This document shows positions 27,138 to 35,176 of a stretch of 64,000 nucleotides of DNA, piece after piece; the first letter of the stretch is position 1; each line of letters opens with the position of its first letter. Below the pieces are notes generated by a model that had not been told where the DNA came from, made no database searches, and saw only the letters and a list, made by a program, of their open reading frames with translations. Source of the stretch: JAOBAU01 sp034667465 (GTDB lineage Bacteria > Acidobacteriota > Thermoanaerobaculia > Gp7-AA8); NCBI GenBank assembly GCA_034667465.1, contig JAXDJV010000008.1:62001-126000 (forward strand). The letters run 5' to 3'. Both the position numbers and the translations under genes were made by a program.

Positions 27138-28254
27138 GGCGGCGCAGGAACGACATCCGCTTTCCGGCGTCGAGCGCGGCGGAGAAAACGATCTTCTGGA
27201 AGAGATCGGACGTCACGTGGCCGGAGCAGGAGAAGGTGAGAATCCGTCCGCCGGGCGCGAGAAGTTTCATCGCGTAAAGGTTGATGTCTTTGTAGCCGCG
27301 CGCGGCGCGGTCGACTTCACCACGCGACTTCGCGAACGCCGGCGGGTCAACGATGACGAGATCGAACTGCGCGCGTTCCGAGGCCAGCTTGCGAACGTAG
27401 CCGAACGCGTCGGCGGTCGTCTGGCGGACGTTCGCTTCGAGTCCGTTCAGCGCGTGATTCGTCTGCGCGAGCTCGACCGCTTTCGCGGAGACGTCGACGT
27501 TCTCGATTGACGTCGCGCCGCCCGCGGCCGCGTAAACGCCGAACGCGCCGCTGTACGAAAAGAGATTGAGGACGCGCGCGCCCGATGCGTACTCGCGTGT
27601 GAGCGCGCGATTGCCGCGCTGATCGAGAAAGAAGCCGGTCTTCTGACCTTCCGCAGGGTCAACGTGAAAGCGCAGTCCGTTTTCGACAATCTCCGTCGGC
27701 GGCTCCCCTTCGCCAATCCACTCCGATTCGAGCGTCAGCCGCTCGAGCTTGCGCACCGGCAGATCGTTCTTCACGTAAATGCCGCGCGGTGAAAGCTCGC
27801 GGCACAGCACATCGATGATGAGTGGCCGCAGCCGGTCGATGCCGTGATTCGCGATCTCGACCACGACGACGTCGTTGTATCGATCGATGACCAGTCCGCT
27901 GAGCTCATCGCCATCGGCGTGCACGAGGCGAACGGCGTTGGTCAACTCATTGACAAAAAGCTTGCGTCGCGCGATCGCGGCCTGGATCCGATCGGCGATC
28001 GTCTGCGACGTCAGCTCTTCCGCGCCGAACGTCAGCGCGCGCATCCGAATCTGCGAGTGCGGCGAATGGAATCCTGACGCTACGCGCGTGCCCGACTGAT
28101 CGACGAGATCGGCGATCGCGGCGTCGGCCGGACCGCTCTCTTTCGCGATCGCACCGGCGAAAATCCACGGGTGGCGATTTGCAATCAACCTTTCTTTGCC
28201 GGAACGCAAGGTCAGCTGTTTGCGGTGCTCGAGTGCGAAAAGATCGTCATTCAT
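27055..28254 (-). CDS. rlmI: 23S rRNA cytosine methyltransferase, RlmI family
   Basis: A 399-residue class I SAM methyltransferase with an N-terminal PUA domain (KERLIANRHPWIFAGAI). The methyltransferase core shows FFLDQRGNR, VLNLFSYSGAFGVYAA (SAM loop), DLVIVDPPAFAKS (catalytic motif IV) and LTFSCSGHV with a motif-VI Cys. E. coli RlmI makes m5C1962 in 23S rRNA. The closeness to RlmI is clear, though exact target specificity is inferred. It is divergent from the next gene with only 34 bp between start codons. Confidence 0.9.
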   Translation of the reverse strand: MNDDLFALEHRKQLTLRSGKERLIANRHPWIFAGAIAKESGPADAAIADLVDQSGTRVASGFHSPHSQIRMRALTFGAEELTSQTIADRIQAAIARRKLFVNELTNAVRLVHADGDELSGLVIDRYNDVVVVEIANHGIDRLRPLIIDVLCRELSPRGIYVKNDLPVRKLERLTLESEWIGEGEPPTEIVENGLRFHVDPAEGQKTGFFLDQRGNRALTREYASGARVLNLFSYSGAFGVYAAAGGATSIENVDVSAKAVELAQTNHALNGLEANVRQTTADAFGYVRKLASERAQFDLVIVDPPAFAKSRGEVDRAARGYKDINLYAMKLLAPGGRILTFSCSGHVTSDLFQKIVFSAALDAGKRMSFLRRLSAGPDHPVSLYCPEGEYLKGFLLQCD

Positions 28255-28276
28255 CGTCAGATTCTTTCTTCGTCCT

Positions 28277-28282
28277 TATAAT
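28277..28282 (+). promoter_or_regulatory. TATAAT box, putative leaderless promoter
   Basis: A perfect TATAAT ends 6 nt before the GTG at 28289, so transcription would start about at the first codon. No Shine-Dalgarno is present. Confidence 0.5.
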
Positions 28283-28288
28283 CACGCC

Positions 28289-28792
28289 GTGGCGCCAAAG
28301 GAAAAACAATTCCATTCAGCCTGTCAGGAAGAGGTCTACCGGCAGGTCAAGTCGTATCTCGACGAACTGGTCGACGAACACTTCGACGACGCGGAGCATT
28401 GCGACTTCTACCTGAAGTACGGTTCGACCGTGCTCGAAATCTCGATCGAGCCGTATCAGGCCGACGAAGCGGTGATCGAGATCCTCGCCTTCTGCGTGCA
28501 GGGCGTCGAGCCGTCGTTCGAGCTGATGCAGGAACTTTTGCGTCTGAACGCCGAGGTCGCGCTGGGCGCGTTCAGCCTCGTCGGACACGACATCTTCTAC
28601 TCGCACTCATTCCTCGGGCGTCGCGTGCCGCCCGAGCAGCTCATCGCGTCACTCGAGAACGTCGCCACCGTCTCCGACGAGTTCGACGAACAGTTCGTCA
28701 ACAAGTACGGCGGCGAGACGGCGCTCGAATGCCTGCGCAGCAACCGCGTGGTCCGACGCACGGCGCACGCGCGTGGAGCCGAACGCAATTGA
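28289..28792 (+). CDS. YbjN-domain protein
   Basis: A 167-residue cytoplasmic protein with the YbjN / type III secretion chaperone-like pattern: YLDELVDEHF, DFYLKYGSTVLEISIEPYQ, ELLRLNAEVALGAFSLVGHDIFYSHSFLG. These proteins are small alpha/beta folds without a known catalytic role. I chose the GTG at 28289 because a TATAAT box places the transcript start there; upstream codons would extend into the divergent rlmI start region. It is followed by a lipoprotein gene on the same strand. Confidence 0.72.
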   Translation: MAPKEKQFHSACQEEVYRQVKSYLDELVDEHFDDAEHCDFYLKYGSTVLEISIEPYQADEAVIEILAFCVQGVEPSFELMQELLRLNAEVALGAFSLVGHDIFYSHSFLGRRVPPEQLIASLENVATVSDEFDEQFVNKYGGETALECLRSNRVVRRTAHARGAERN

Positions 28793-28835
28793 CGCGCTCG
28801 CCTCACCGGCACATCGCTTGCTTTTCCGTCGACGC

Positions 28836-29441
28836 ATGAAAACCGGAACGCTGAAAGCGGTGACGGGACTCGCGGCGCTGACGCTCGCGGCCGCGCTGTC
28901 GTCCGGCTGCACCGGCGGGCAGGAAGGAAGCGCAGCCGAGGAGCAGCGGCCGAAGAAAAACGCCGAAGCGCAGACGGCGGCGGCGAACGATCCGCAGCTC
29001 GTGCCGCCGGTCGACGCCGCGAAAGACATCAAAGCCATCAACCGCGCCATTCCGATCTACGCCGGCGCGACCTATCGCGACGATCTCACCCGCCGCGATT
29101 CGGTGATGATCCGCAATCAATACGGACCGAACAGCGAGGTCTACACGCTCGCCACCGACGATTCCTTCCCGCAGGTCTATCACTACTACACGACTTACCT
29201 CGCGCAGTTCCGCGCGTATCCGTCGGTGAATCCGTATCCGCCGGAGCAGCAAAACTGGCGCTCGCTGGAAGTGCAGCTCAACCAGGCGATGCAGGATCCA
29301 TTCATCCCCGGAGACACGCTCGATCCGCGAGGGAAGCAGGTCACGCTGCAAATTGCGGAAACGGAAGCGGAACCGAAGACGGTCATCCGCTACATCGTCA
29401 CACCACAGCCGATTTCGAGTCCCGGAGCCGTGCAGCAGTAG
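28836..29441 (+). CDS. Lipoprotein of unknown function
   Basis: A 201-residue protein with a lipoprotein signal (MKTGTLKAVTGLAALTLAAA, then lipobox SSGC) and a charged low-complexity stretch after the Cys. The mature region (IPIYAGATYRDDLTRRDSVM ... VYTLATDDSFPQVYHYYTTYL) resembles the short 'pseudopilin-adjacent' envelope lipoproteins seen in similar bacteria, but I do not recognise a named family. No catalytic motif is visible. The frame can be extended upstream to 28773, but the lipoprotein signal fixes the start at 28836. Confidence 0.7.
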   Translation: MKTGTLKAVTGLAALTLAAALSSGCTGGQEGSAAEEQRPKKNAEAQTAAANDPQLVPPVDAAKDIKAINRAIPIYAGATYRDDLTRRDSVMIRNQYGPNSEVYTLATDDSFPQVYHYYTTYLAQFRAYPSVNPYPPEQQNWRSLEVQLNQAMQDPFIPGDTLDPRGKQVTLQIAETEAEPKTVIRYIVTPQPISSPGAVQQ

Positions 29442-29469
29442 TAGTCTGATTGCGAGGCAGCTGACGACG

Positions 29470-30288
29470 ATGTATCCGTGGCGCCGCATTCTGATTCCGA
29501 CGGATTTCTCGACCGCTTCGCAGTGGGCGTTCGATGATGCCATCCATCTCGCCGCCGCCACCGGCGCGGAGCTCGTCATCCTGCACATTCGGATGACGCG
29601 GACGTCGCGCCCGGGCGAGCTCCGCTTCCCTGCCGATCCGCAGCTGTACGAATACGCGGAGCAGCACGAGCTCGACATGCTGCGCGACCGAGTGAAGAGC
29701 GCGCACGCGAACGTCGCCACGCGACTCGTCGTTCGTCAGGCGCCGAATCCCGGCGCGGAAATCTGCCGTACCGCGCAGGACGAAGACGTCGATCTGATCG
29801 TGATCTCGACGCACGCGCGGCATCACATCGCGCACTTCATCATCGGCTCGACGACGATGTCGGTGATGCATAAGCCGCCCGCGCCGGTGCTCTGCGTCCG
29901 CTACGGAATTCAGCGGCGTCACGGCAGCATGAAGCGGCTCGTCGTGCCGCTGCATCTGGAACAGGCGTGCGAATCGGCGGCGACTCTCGGCGCAGCGATC
30001 GCGCGTCGCGAACATTCGGAAGTGCATCTCGTCACGCTCGCGAAGAAGTCGGACACCGAGCGCGCGACCGCGCTGCAGAACGACGTGATCGCGCGTTTGT
30101 TCGAGGGCGTGAACGTCACGCGCGCGGTCATGATCGGCGGCGACGTCGAGGGCGAGCTGGTGAAGTATTGCGCGGCGCACGACGCCGACATGCTGCTCAT
30201 CAACGGCGGCGACGCACTCGGAGACGTGAAGAAGGAAATCGTCAGGAATGCCGGACTCCCGGTGATGATGGTCCCGGAGCTCCCCTGA
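29470..30288 (+). CDS. Tandem universal stress protein (UspA family)
   Basis: A 272-residue protein with two Usp domains. The first (1-145) begins WRRILIPTDFSTASQWAFDDAIHLA and ends IIGSTTMSVMHKPPAPVLCVR, the GS(T)..V...PVLvV region. The second (about 155-272) is diverged, ending GDVKKEIVRNAGLPVMMVPE, and lacks the ATP-binding glycines. Such proteins respond to stress or starvation and may bind ATP. It lies 20 nt before the pepA gene with a separate promoter-like box between them. Confidence 0.88.
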   Translation: MYPWRRILIPTDFSTASQWAFDDAIHLAAATGAELVILHIRMTRTSRPGELRFPADPQLYEYAEQHELDMLRDRVKSAHANVATRLVVRQAPNPGAEICRTAQDEDVDLIVISTHARHHIAHFIIGSTTMSVMHKPPAPVLCVRYGIQRRHGSMKRLVVPLHLEQACESAATLGAAIARREHSEVHLVTLAKKSDTERATALQNDVIARLFEGVNVTRAVMIGGDVEGELVKYCAAHDADMLLINGGDALGDVKKEIVRNAGLPVMMVPELP

Positions 30289-30293
30289 GGCGG

Positions 30294-30299
30294 TAGAAT
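30294..30299 (+). promoter_or_regulatory. TAGAAT box upstream of pepA, putative leaderless promoter
   Basis: TAGAAT ends 9 nt before the ATG at 30309, with no Shine-Dalgarno between. It begins 5 bp after the usp stop codon. Confidence 0.42.
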
Positions 30300-30308
30300 C
30301 TCGCGCGT

Positions 30309-31769
30309 ATGCATGTCGTCGTCAATCGCGAACCGAAGCTCTCGAAGATCGATCACCTGTTCATCCTCCTCGCCGAGGGCGAAACAGGCGCCGCCAGTGA
30401 ATACGAAGGCGTCGCCGACGCGATCCGGCGCGCGAAGTTCAGCGGGCGATCGGACGAATCGATCACCATCCTCGCCGACGGCCCGCGCAAGATCACGCTG
30501 CTGGGGCTCGGCAAGCGCGATGCGCTGACGATCCGCGGCGTTCGCGCCGCGCTCTACGCGATCGCGAAGACGGCGAAGAAACAGCGCGACGCCTCGATCG
30601 CCGTCGTCTTCCCGTACATCATCGGCAAGCGCGACGCCGCGCAAACCGCGCGCATCCTCGCCGATCAGCTCAGCCAGTCCGACTACAAGTACGACCCGTA
30701 CATCACCGTCAAGAAAGATCAGAAGCAGTCGAAGATCTCCGCGATCCTCATTCCGCCGCCGGGCTTCGACAACAAGACGGCGAAGACGATCGACGCCGAA
30801 GCGCGCGCGATCGCGGAAGGCGTCGAGATCGTTCGCGACATGGGCAACAGTCCCGGCAACGTGATGACGCCGACGAAGATCGGCGAGCGCGCGCAGGAAG
30901 TGGCGAACGAGCTCGGCATCAAGTGCACGGTCTACGGCCGGCGCGAGATCGAGCGGATGAAGATGGGCGGACTGCTCGCCGTCAATCGCGGATCGGCGGA
31001 AGAGCCGCGTTTCATCGTCCTCGAATATTCGCCGAAGCGCGCAAAGCAGCACGTCGCGCTGGTCGGCAAAGGCATCACCTTCGACTCGGGCGGCATCTCG
31101 ATCAAGCCGGCCGAGAAGATGGAAGAGATGAAGTTCGACATGTGCGGCGCCGCTGCCGTCGTCGGCACGGTGTACGCCGCGGCGAAGCTCGGACTGCCGG
31201 TGAAACTGACCGGCATCATCGCGTCGACCGACAACCTGCCGAGCGGCAGCGCCTACAAGCCGGGCGACATCATCACGATGATGAGCGGGAAGACCGTCGA
31301 GATCGTGAATACGGATGCCGAGGGACGGATGATCCTCGGCGACGCGCTGCATTACGCGTCGCAGTTGAAGCCCGATCACATCCTCGATTACGCGACGCTG
31401 ACCGGCGCCTGCGTCGTCGCCCTCGGCAGCGAAGCAGCGGGACTGTTCACGCCGCACGACGAACTGGCTCAGAAGTTGATTGATGCGGGTGAGAGTGTCG
31501 GTGAGCGTCTCTGGAGACTCCCTGAGTGGGACGATTACAAAGAGCTGATTCGCAGCGAGTGGGCCGACATGAAGAATTCGGGCGGCCGCTGGGGCGGAGC
31601 AACCAGCGCGGCGCTCTTTCTGAAGGAGTTCGTCGATTGTCCCTCCTGGGCTCATCTCGACATCGCCGGAACGGCGTATGCCGAACACGAAAATGCGCGC
31701 GAAGCGAAGGGCGCGACGGGCGCCGGAGTGCGCGTCACCATCGCCTTCCTCGAATCGCTCTCGCGCTGA
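30309..31769 (+). CDS. pepA: Leucyl aminopeptidase (M17 family)
   Basis: A 486-residue cytoplasmic zinc/manganese aminopeptidase. The C-terminal catalytic domain has VGKGITFDSGGISIKP (metal Lys and Asp), FDMCGAAAV and the family signature NTDAEGRMILGDAL. The N-terminal macro-like domain precedes residue 165. Length fits the family (about 480-500). It cleaves N-terminal residues from peptides. Its 3' end overlaps the possible start region of a DUF6599 lipoprotein. Confidence 0.95.
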   Translation: MHVVVNREPKLSKIDHLFILLAEGETGAASEYEGVADAIRRAKFSGRSDESITILADGPRKITLLGLGKRDALTIRGVRAALYAIAKTAKKQRDASIAVVFPYIIGKRDAAQTARILADQLSQSDYKYDPYITVKKDQKQSKISAILIPPPGFDNKTAKTIDAEARAIAEGVEIVRDMGNSPGNVMTPTKIGERAQEVANELGIKCTVYGRREIERMKMGGLLAVNRGSAEEPRFIVLEYSPKRAKQHVALVGKGITFDSGGISIKPAEKMEEMKFDMCGAAAVVGTVYAAAKLGLPVKLTGIIASTDNLPSGSAYKPGDIITMMSGKTVEIVNTDAEGRMILGDALHYASQLKPDHILDYATLTGACVVALGSEAAGLFTPHDELAQKLIDAGESVGERLWRLPEWDDYKELIRSEWADMKNSGGRWGGATSAALFLKEFVDCPSWAHLDIAGTAYAEHENAREAKGATGAGVRVTIAFLESLSR

Positions 31770-32782
31770 TCATCGCCGCGGCGCTCGCCGCGTGCGGCCG
31801 CTCGCAAAACGCGAAAGTCGTGCAGGCTTCCGCGACGCCGCGTGCAGCGGAAGAGATCAGTTTCACCGCGATCGAATCGCCGTCGCTGGCGTTTCTGCCG
31901 CGTCAGCAGGAAGCGTCCGGCTGGCGACTCGATGAAGATCCGATCGTCGTGCCGGCCAATCGCCTCGAGTCGTACTTCGAAAAAGAGAGCGCGCACTTCA
32001 CGAAGTACGAAGCGCTCGATGTGACGGTCGGCAAGTATTCGTCGCTCGGCGGCGATCGCTTCGCGACCGTCGAAATCTTCCGCTTCCCCGATTTCGTGAA
32101 AGCGTTCGGCGCGTATTCGACGCGCAAGAACGGCACGATGCGTTTTCTCGACATTCCGAACGAGTCGTTTCAGAAAGCGCATTCGGTGCATGTGTGGCGC
32201 GGTCCGTTCTACGTTCGGGTGACGAGCGACGCCGGCGAAGGCTCGCTGACGCTGGTCCGTTTCGTTGCCGACCGGATGCCGGCCGCGCCATCGAAGCCTG
32301 CCGTCTTCAACTTCCTCCCTGACAAGCCGCGTGTCGCCGGCAGCGAGCGGTTCTCCGCGGAGTCGGGCTTCGGGCAGCCGTATCTCGCGAACTCGTTTCA
32401 GGCGACGTTCAACGTCGACGGCGATCTGATCGACGGTCTCGTGATCCCGGCCACGAACAAACAGGCGGCCACGCAAATCCTGAACGCATATCGCAATCTC
32501 TACGTGCGCAACGGGAAGCTGCTCGATCCGATCCCCAACCTCGGCGAGGACAACTTCACGGCCGAGGATCGATATCTCGGCCGAGCGGTAGCGTTCCGCA
32601 TCGATCGTTTCGTGATCGCGTTCAACGGGTACAAAGAACGACAGCACCTCGTCGATCTCGCGGCGACCACCGATCAGCGAATTCTCGGCACGATCCGCAA
32701 GCAGCTCGTGACGGCGGAGAAGCAGGAAGAAAACGGCCCCGCGAAACGGAATGAGAATGTGCCAGCGTGGGTGAGACCCTGA
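31637..32782 (+). CDS. DUF6599-like lipoprotein (start uncertain)
   Basis: The product has a lipobox LAAC (IALALIIAAALAACGRS) followed by a mature domain with AVEIFRFPDF-like, FYVRVTS and VIPATNKQAATQILNAYR motifs resembling the DUF6599 group of envelope lipoproteins. The start is a problem. There is no ATG, GTG or TTG near the signal peptide. The nearest start is TTG at 31637, 43 codons before the cysteine signal and preceded by AAGGAG inside pepA. A non-standard start (for example CTG at 31766, overlapping the pepA stop) would give only a very short signal. The function is unknown. Confidence 0.68.
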   Translation: MSLLGSSRHRRNGVCRTRKCARSEGRDGRRSARHHRLPRIALALIIAAALAACGRSQNAKVVQASATPRAAEEISFTAIESPSLAFLPRQQEASGWRLDEDPIVVPANRLESYFEKESAHFTKYEALDVTVGKYSSLGGDRFATVEIFRFPDFVKAFGAYSTRKNGTMRFLDIPNESFQKAHSVHVWRGPFYVRVTSDAGEGSLTLVRFVADRMPAAPSKPAVFNFLPDKPRVAGSERFSAESGFGQPYLANSFQATFNVDGDLIDGLVIPATNKQAATQILNAYRNLYVRNGKLLDPIPNLGEDNFTAEDRYLGRAVAFRIDRFVIAFNGYKERQHLVDLAATTDQRILGTIRKQLVTAEKQEENGPAKRNENVPAWVRP

Positions 32783-32787
32783 AACCA

Positions 32788-32891
32788 GTGCAGAGTGCTG
32801 AGTGCTGAGTGCTGAGTGCTGAGAACCACGGCGTCAGGGTTTCGCCGACGCGGAGCGTGACTCAGCACTCAGCACTCTGCACTTCAGCACC
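32788..32891. repeat. Palindromic repeat family C, copy C1 (heptamer-based hairpin)
   Basis: The left arm is a tandem gagtgct heptamer (about four copies from 32793). The right arm, from about 32861, holds the complementary cagcact units ending gcactctgcacttcagcacc. It lies between convergent genes (the lipoprotein and moaC) and could act as a bidirectional terminator, though no U-tract is present. Confidence 0.85.
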
Positions 32892-32894
32892 TTC

Positions 32895-33371
32895 TTAAGG
32901 TCTTTCCCATGTTCCCGACTTGCCGCCGGATTTGCGCACGAGCTGGATGCCGTCGATCGTGATTCCTTTCTCGACGCTCTTGCACATGTCGTAGATCGTC
33001 AGCGCGGCGATGGTGCAGCCGGTCAGCGCTTCCATCTCGACGCCGGTCTTTCCTTCGCACTTTACGATGGCGCGGACTTCGATCGTGCCGCCGCCGGCGT
33101 CGATGTCGAATGTGACATCAACGGATGTGATGGCGATCGGATGCGCGAGCGGGATCAGCGCCGGCGTCTGTTTCGCGGCGAGGACGCCGGCGACTTTCGC
33201 GGTGGTGAGCACGTCGCCTTTCGGCAGCGCGCGGTCGATCAGTTTCTGCAGCGTGGCGCGCTGCATGCGGACGGTAGCGACGGCAACCGCTTCACGGTGC
33301 GTGACGCGTTTCGCGCCAACGTCGACCATCGAGATGCCGCCTGTCTCATCGAGATGACTGAAGTCGTTCAT
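32895..33371 (-). CDS. moaC: Cyclic pyranopterin monophosphate synthase MoaC
   Basis: A 158-residue molybdenum-cofactor enzyme that converts the 3',8-cyclo-GTP intermediate to cPMP. Family motifs are MVDVGAKRVTHREAVA, LIPLAHPI, VEMEALTGCTIAALTIYDMCKSVEKG, with the catalytic Asp and Lys in the last. The ATG at 33371 follows an AGGAA site. An upstream in-frame start would draw on repeat D1 sequence and is unlikely. It lies downstream of mobA on the same strand; MoaA and other Moco genes are not in the window. Confidence 0.95.
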   Translation of the reverse strand: MNDFSHLDETGGISMVDVGAKRVTHREAVAVATVRMQRATLQKLIDRALPKGDVLTTAKVAGVLAAKQTPALIPLAHPIAITSVDVTFDIDAGGGTIEVRAIVKCEGKTGVEMEALTGCTIAALTIYDMCKSVEKGITIDGIQLVRKSGGKSGTWERP

Positions 33372-33381
33372 TGGTTCCTTG

Positions 33382-33453
33382 TGATGAGGGATGAGGTATG
33401 AGGTATGAGTAAAAGCTGTTCTCACTCATACCTCATGCCTCATACCTCATGCC
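33382..33453. repeat. Palindromic repeat family D, copy D1
   Basis: tgatgagggatgaggtatgaggtatgagt ... actcatacctcatgcctcatacctcatgcct. The heptamer unit tatgagg is tandem on the left and inverted on the right. The right end runs into the mobA coding sequence and provides its stop. Confidence 0.85.
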
Positions 33454-33987
33454 TAAGTCTTCCGGCGTATTCACGTTCCGCAGCGGCTCGCCGAACAGCG
33501 ATGCGCGGAGCTCGTCCTCGCGGATGATCTCCCCCGCCGCCTCATCGAGCAAGCCTCGCAGATCGAATCGGCCTTCGGCGATGCGCACGGCGATTCGCGG
33601 AGCAAGCGCTGTGCTGTAAACGCCGCAGAGCATTTGCGGGATGCCGTCCCATTCCGGCACGACGAGCGGCGCGTCGGACTCATGCGCCGCAATGAGCCGC
33701 AATGCGTCACTCGTCATCAGCGGGTAATCGACGGCAAGGATGAACGCGCGATCGGCGGCGTGCTCGAGCGCGCGCAGCACGCCGAAGACCGGCGCGCGCT
33801 GTTCGTGCGTCGGCTCGAAAATAGTTTGGATTCCCAATGTGGAGGCGGGCGGCCCCACACTTCGCTGCACGGCAATCACTTCTTCGAACACCGGCCGCGC
33901 GACTTCAATCGTTCGCGCGAGAAACAGCTCCACCTTCGAGCGGCCCATGCGCCGCGATTCACCGCCGATGAGGAGATAGCAATTCAT
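33433..33987 (-). CDS. mobA: Molybdenum cofactor guanylyltransferase MobA
   Basis: A 184-residue nucleotidyltransferase that attaches GMP to molybdopterin. It has the LIGGESRRMGRSK signature near the N-terminus (the usual LAGGxSxRMGxxK) and VDYPLMTSDALRL with the metal-binding Asp. The C-terminus NVNTPEDL is the normal family end, and the last six codons (GMRYEA and stop) come from repeat D1. I chose the ATG at 33987; a second ATG at 34011 is in frame. It is divergent from the glycosyltransferase gene, and the 32 bp between starts must hold both promoters. Confidence 0.92.
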   Translation of the reverse strand: MNCYLLIGGESRRMGRSKVELFLARTIEVARPVFEEVIAVQRSVGPPASTLGIQTIFEPTHEQRAPVFGVLRALEHAADRAFILAVDYPLMTSDALRLIAAHESDAPLVVPEWDGIPQMLCGVYSTALAPRIAVRIAEGRFDLRGLLDEAAGEIIREDELRASLFGEPLRNVNTPEDLGMRYEA

Positions 33988-34019
33988 TGCCGGGCCGTCA
34001 TCGCGCATCATTCCACACG

Positions 34020-34676
34020 ATGCTTTCCGTGATCATCGCCGCGCTCGACGAAGCGCCGTCAATCGGCGCGTGCGTCGACTCCGCGTTTGCCGCCGGCGCG
34101 AGCGAAGTGATCCTCTCTGACGGCGGGAGCAGCGACCCAACGCGCACGATCGCCGAGGAACATGGTGCGCGTGTCATCACCGGCGAGCCGCATCGCGCGC
34201 GGCAGTTCAATCGCGGCGCGGAGATCGCGATTCACGATGAGCTGCTGTTTCTGCACGCCGACACCATGCTGCCGTTCGGCGCCGCGAACGCGGTGCATGA
34301 AGCGCTGCAGCGCGGCGCGCACTTTGGCGGATTCCGGCTCGCCTTCATCGAGGATGCGCTGAAGCTGCGCATCGCCGCGACGATGATCAACTTCCGCACT
34401 GCGATCACGCGCTGTCCGTGGGGCGATCAGGCGCAATTCATCCGGCGCGCAGACTTTGAAGGTTTTCGCCAGCTCGCCATCATGGAGGACTACGAGCTTG
34501 CGATTCGGATGAAGCGCCGCGGCCGCACCGCGATTCTGCCGCTGGCGGTGCGCACTTCCGCACGACGCTTTCTGCAGCGCGGCGTGCTCCGCACCGCGCT
34601 CACCAACTGGCAGGTCATCATCCGCTATCGGCTGGGCGCGAACGCCGATGATCTCGCGCGCACTTACCGCGGCTGA
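34020..34676 (+). CDS. Family 2 glycosyltransferase, TIGR04283-like
   Basis: A 218-residue GT-A glycosyltransferase. The nucleotide-sugar site is visible: MLSVIIAALDEAPSI at the start, VILSDGGSSD (DxD-like DGGSSD), GRNAG-equivalent RARQFNRGAE and FLHADTMLP. The CPWGDQAQFIRR motif is typical of the TIGR04283 group, which has been linked to arsenosugar synthesis in some organisms. No arsM or related gene is adjacent, so the substrate is uncertain. Confidence 0.85.
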   Translation: MLSVIIAALDEAPSIGACVDSAFAAGASEVILSDGGSSDPTRTIAEEHGARVITGEPHRARQFNRGAEIAIHDELLFLHADTMLPFGAANAVHEALQRGAHFGGFRLAFIEDALKLRIAATMINFRTAITRCPWGDQAQFIRRADFEGFRQLAIMEDYELAIRMKRRGRTAILPLAVRTSARRFLQRGVLRTALTNWQVIIRYRLGANADDLARTYRG

Positions 34677-34684
34677 GCAGACGG

Positions 34685-35176
34685 TTACCGTCGCTTCTTC
34701 GGCGGCTCTTCCACGGCGAGCTTCTTCGCGTGGCGCGACTGTCCGAGCGTCACGTTGATCGGATGGGCGCGATCGAGGAACGGCACGGCCGGCCTCGCGC
34801 GAACGCCGAGGGTCTTCCTCACGGCAAGCAGCGACGGATCATCGGGAATCTGCTTCAGTCCCGCATCGACCGTCTCAAGCGCCTTCTTCCGATTTCCCGC
34901 TGCGACGTAAACGCGCGTCAGATTCGCGTAGTGCTCGGACGTGTAGAACTGCAGCTCGATGGAGCGACGGCAGAGATCGATGGCCGGCTTGAATTTTCTT
35001 TGCACGAGCGCGAGGCAGAGTCCGAAAAACGAAAGCCCTTCCGCCGATTTCGCGACGCTGATCGGCGGCGGATCTTCGCTGCCGTAAATGTCGAGAAAGA
35101 GCGTCAGCGCGCGAAGGTAATCCTCCGACTTCGCCACATCGATCGCTTCCTGAATTCGGCGGTTGACCGACACCAT
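34685..35176 (-). CDS. TPR-containing protein
   Basis: A 163-residue cytoplasmic protein with TPR-like helices (RALTLFLDIYG, PAIDLCRRSIELQFYTSEHYANLTRVYVAAGNRKKALETVDAGLKQIP) followed by a short basic tail. The ATG at 35176 overlaps the stop of the REC-PilZ gene (TGATG), so the two are translationally coupled. It is likely a partner or adapter for that protein. No further function can be read. Confidence 0.72.
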   Translation of the reverse strand: MVSVNRRIQEAIDVAKSEDYLRALTLFLDIYGSEDPPPISVAKSAEGLSFFGLCLALVQRKFKPAIDLCRRSIELQFYTSEHYANLTRVYVAAGNRKKALETVDAGLKQIPDDPSLLAVRKTLGVRARPAVPFLDRAHPINVTLGQSRHAKKLAVEEPPKKRR

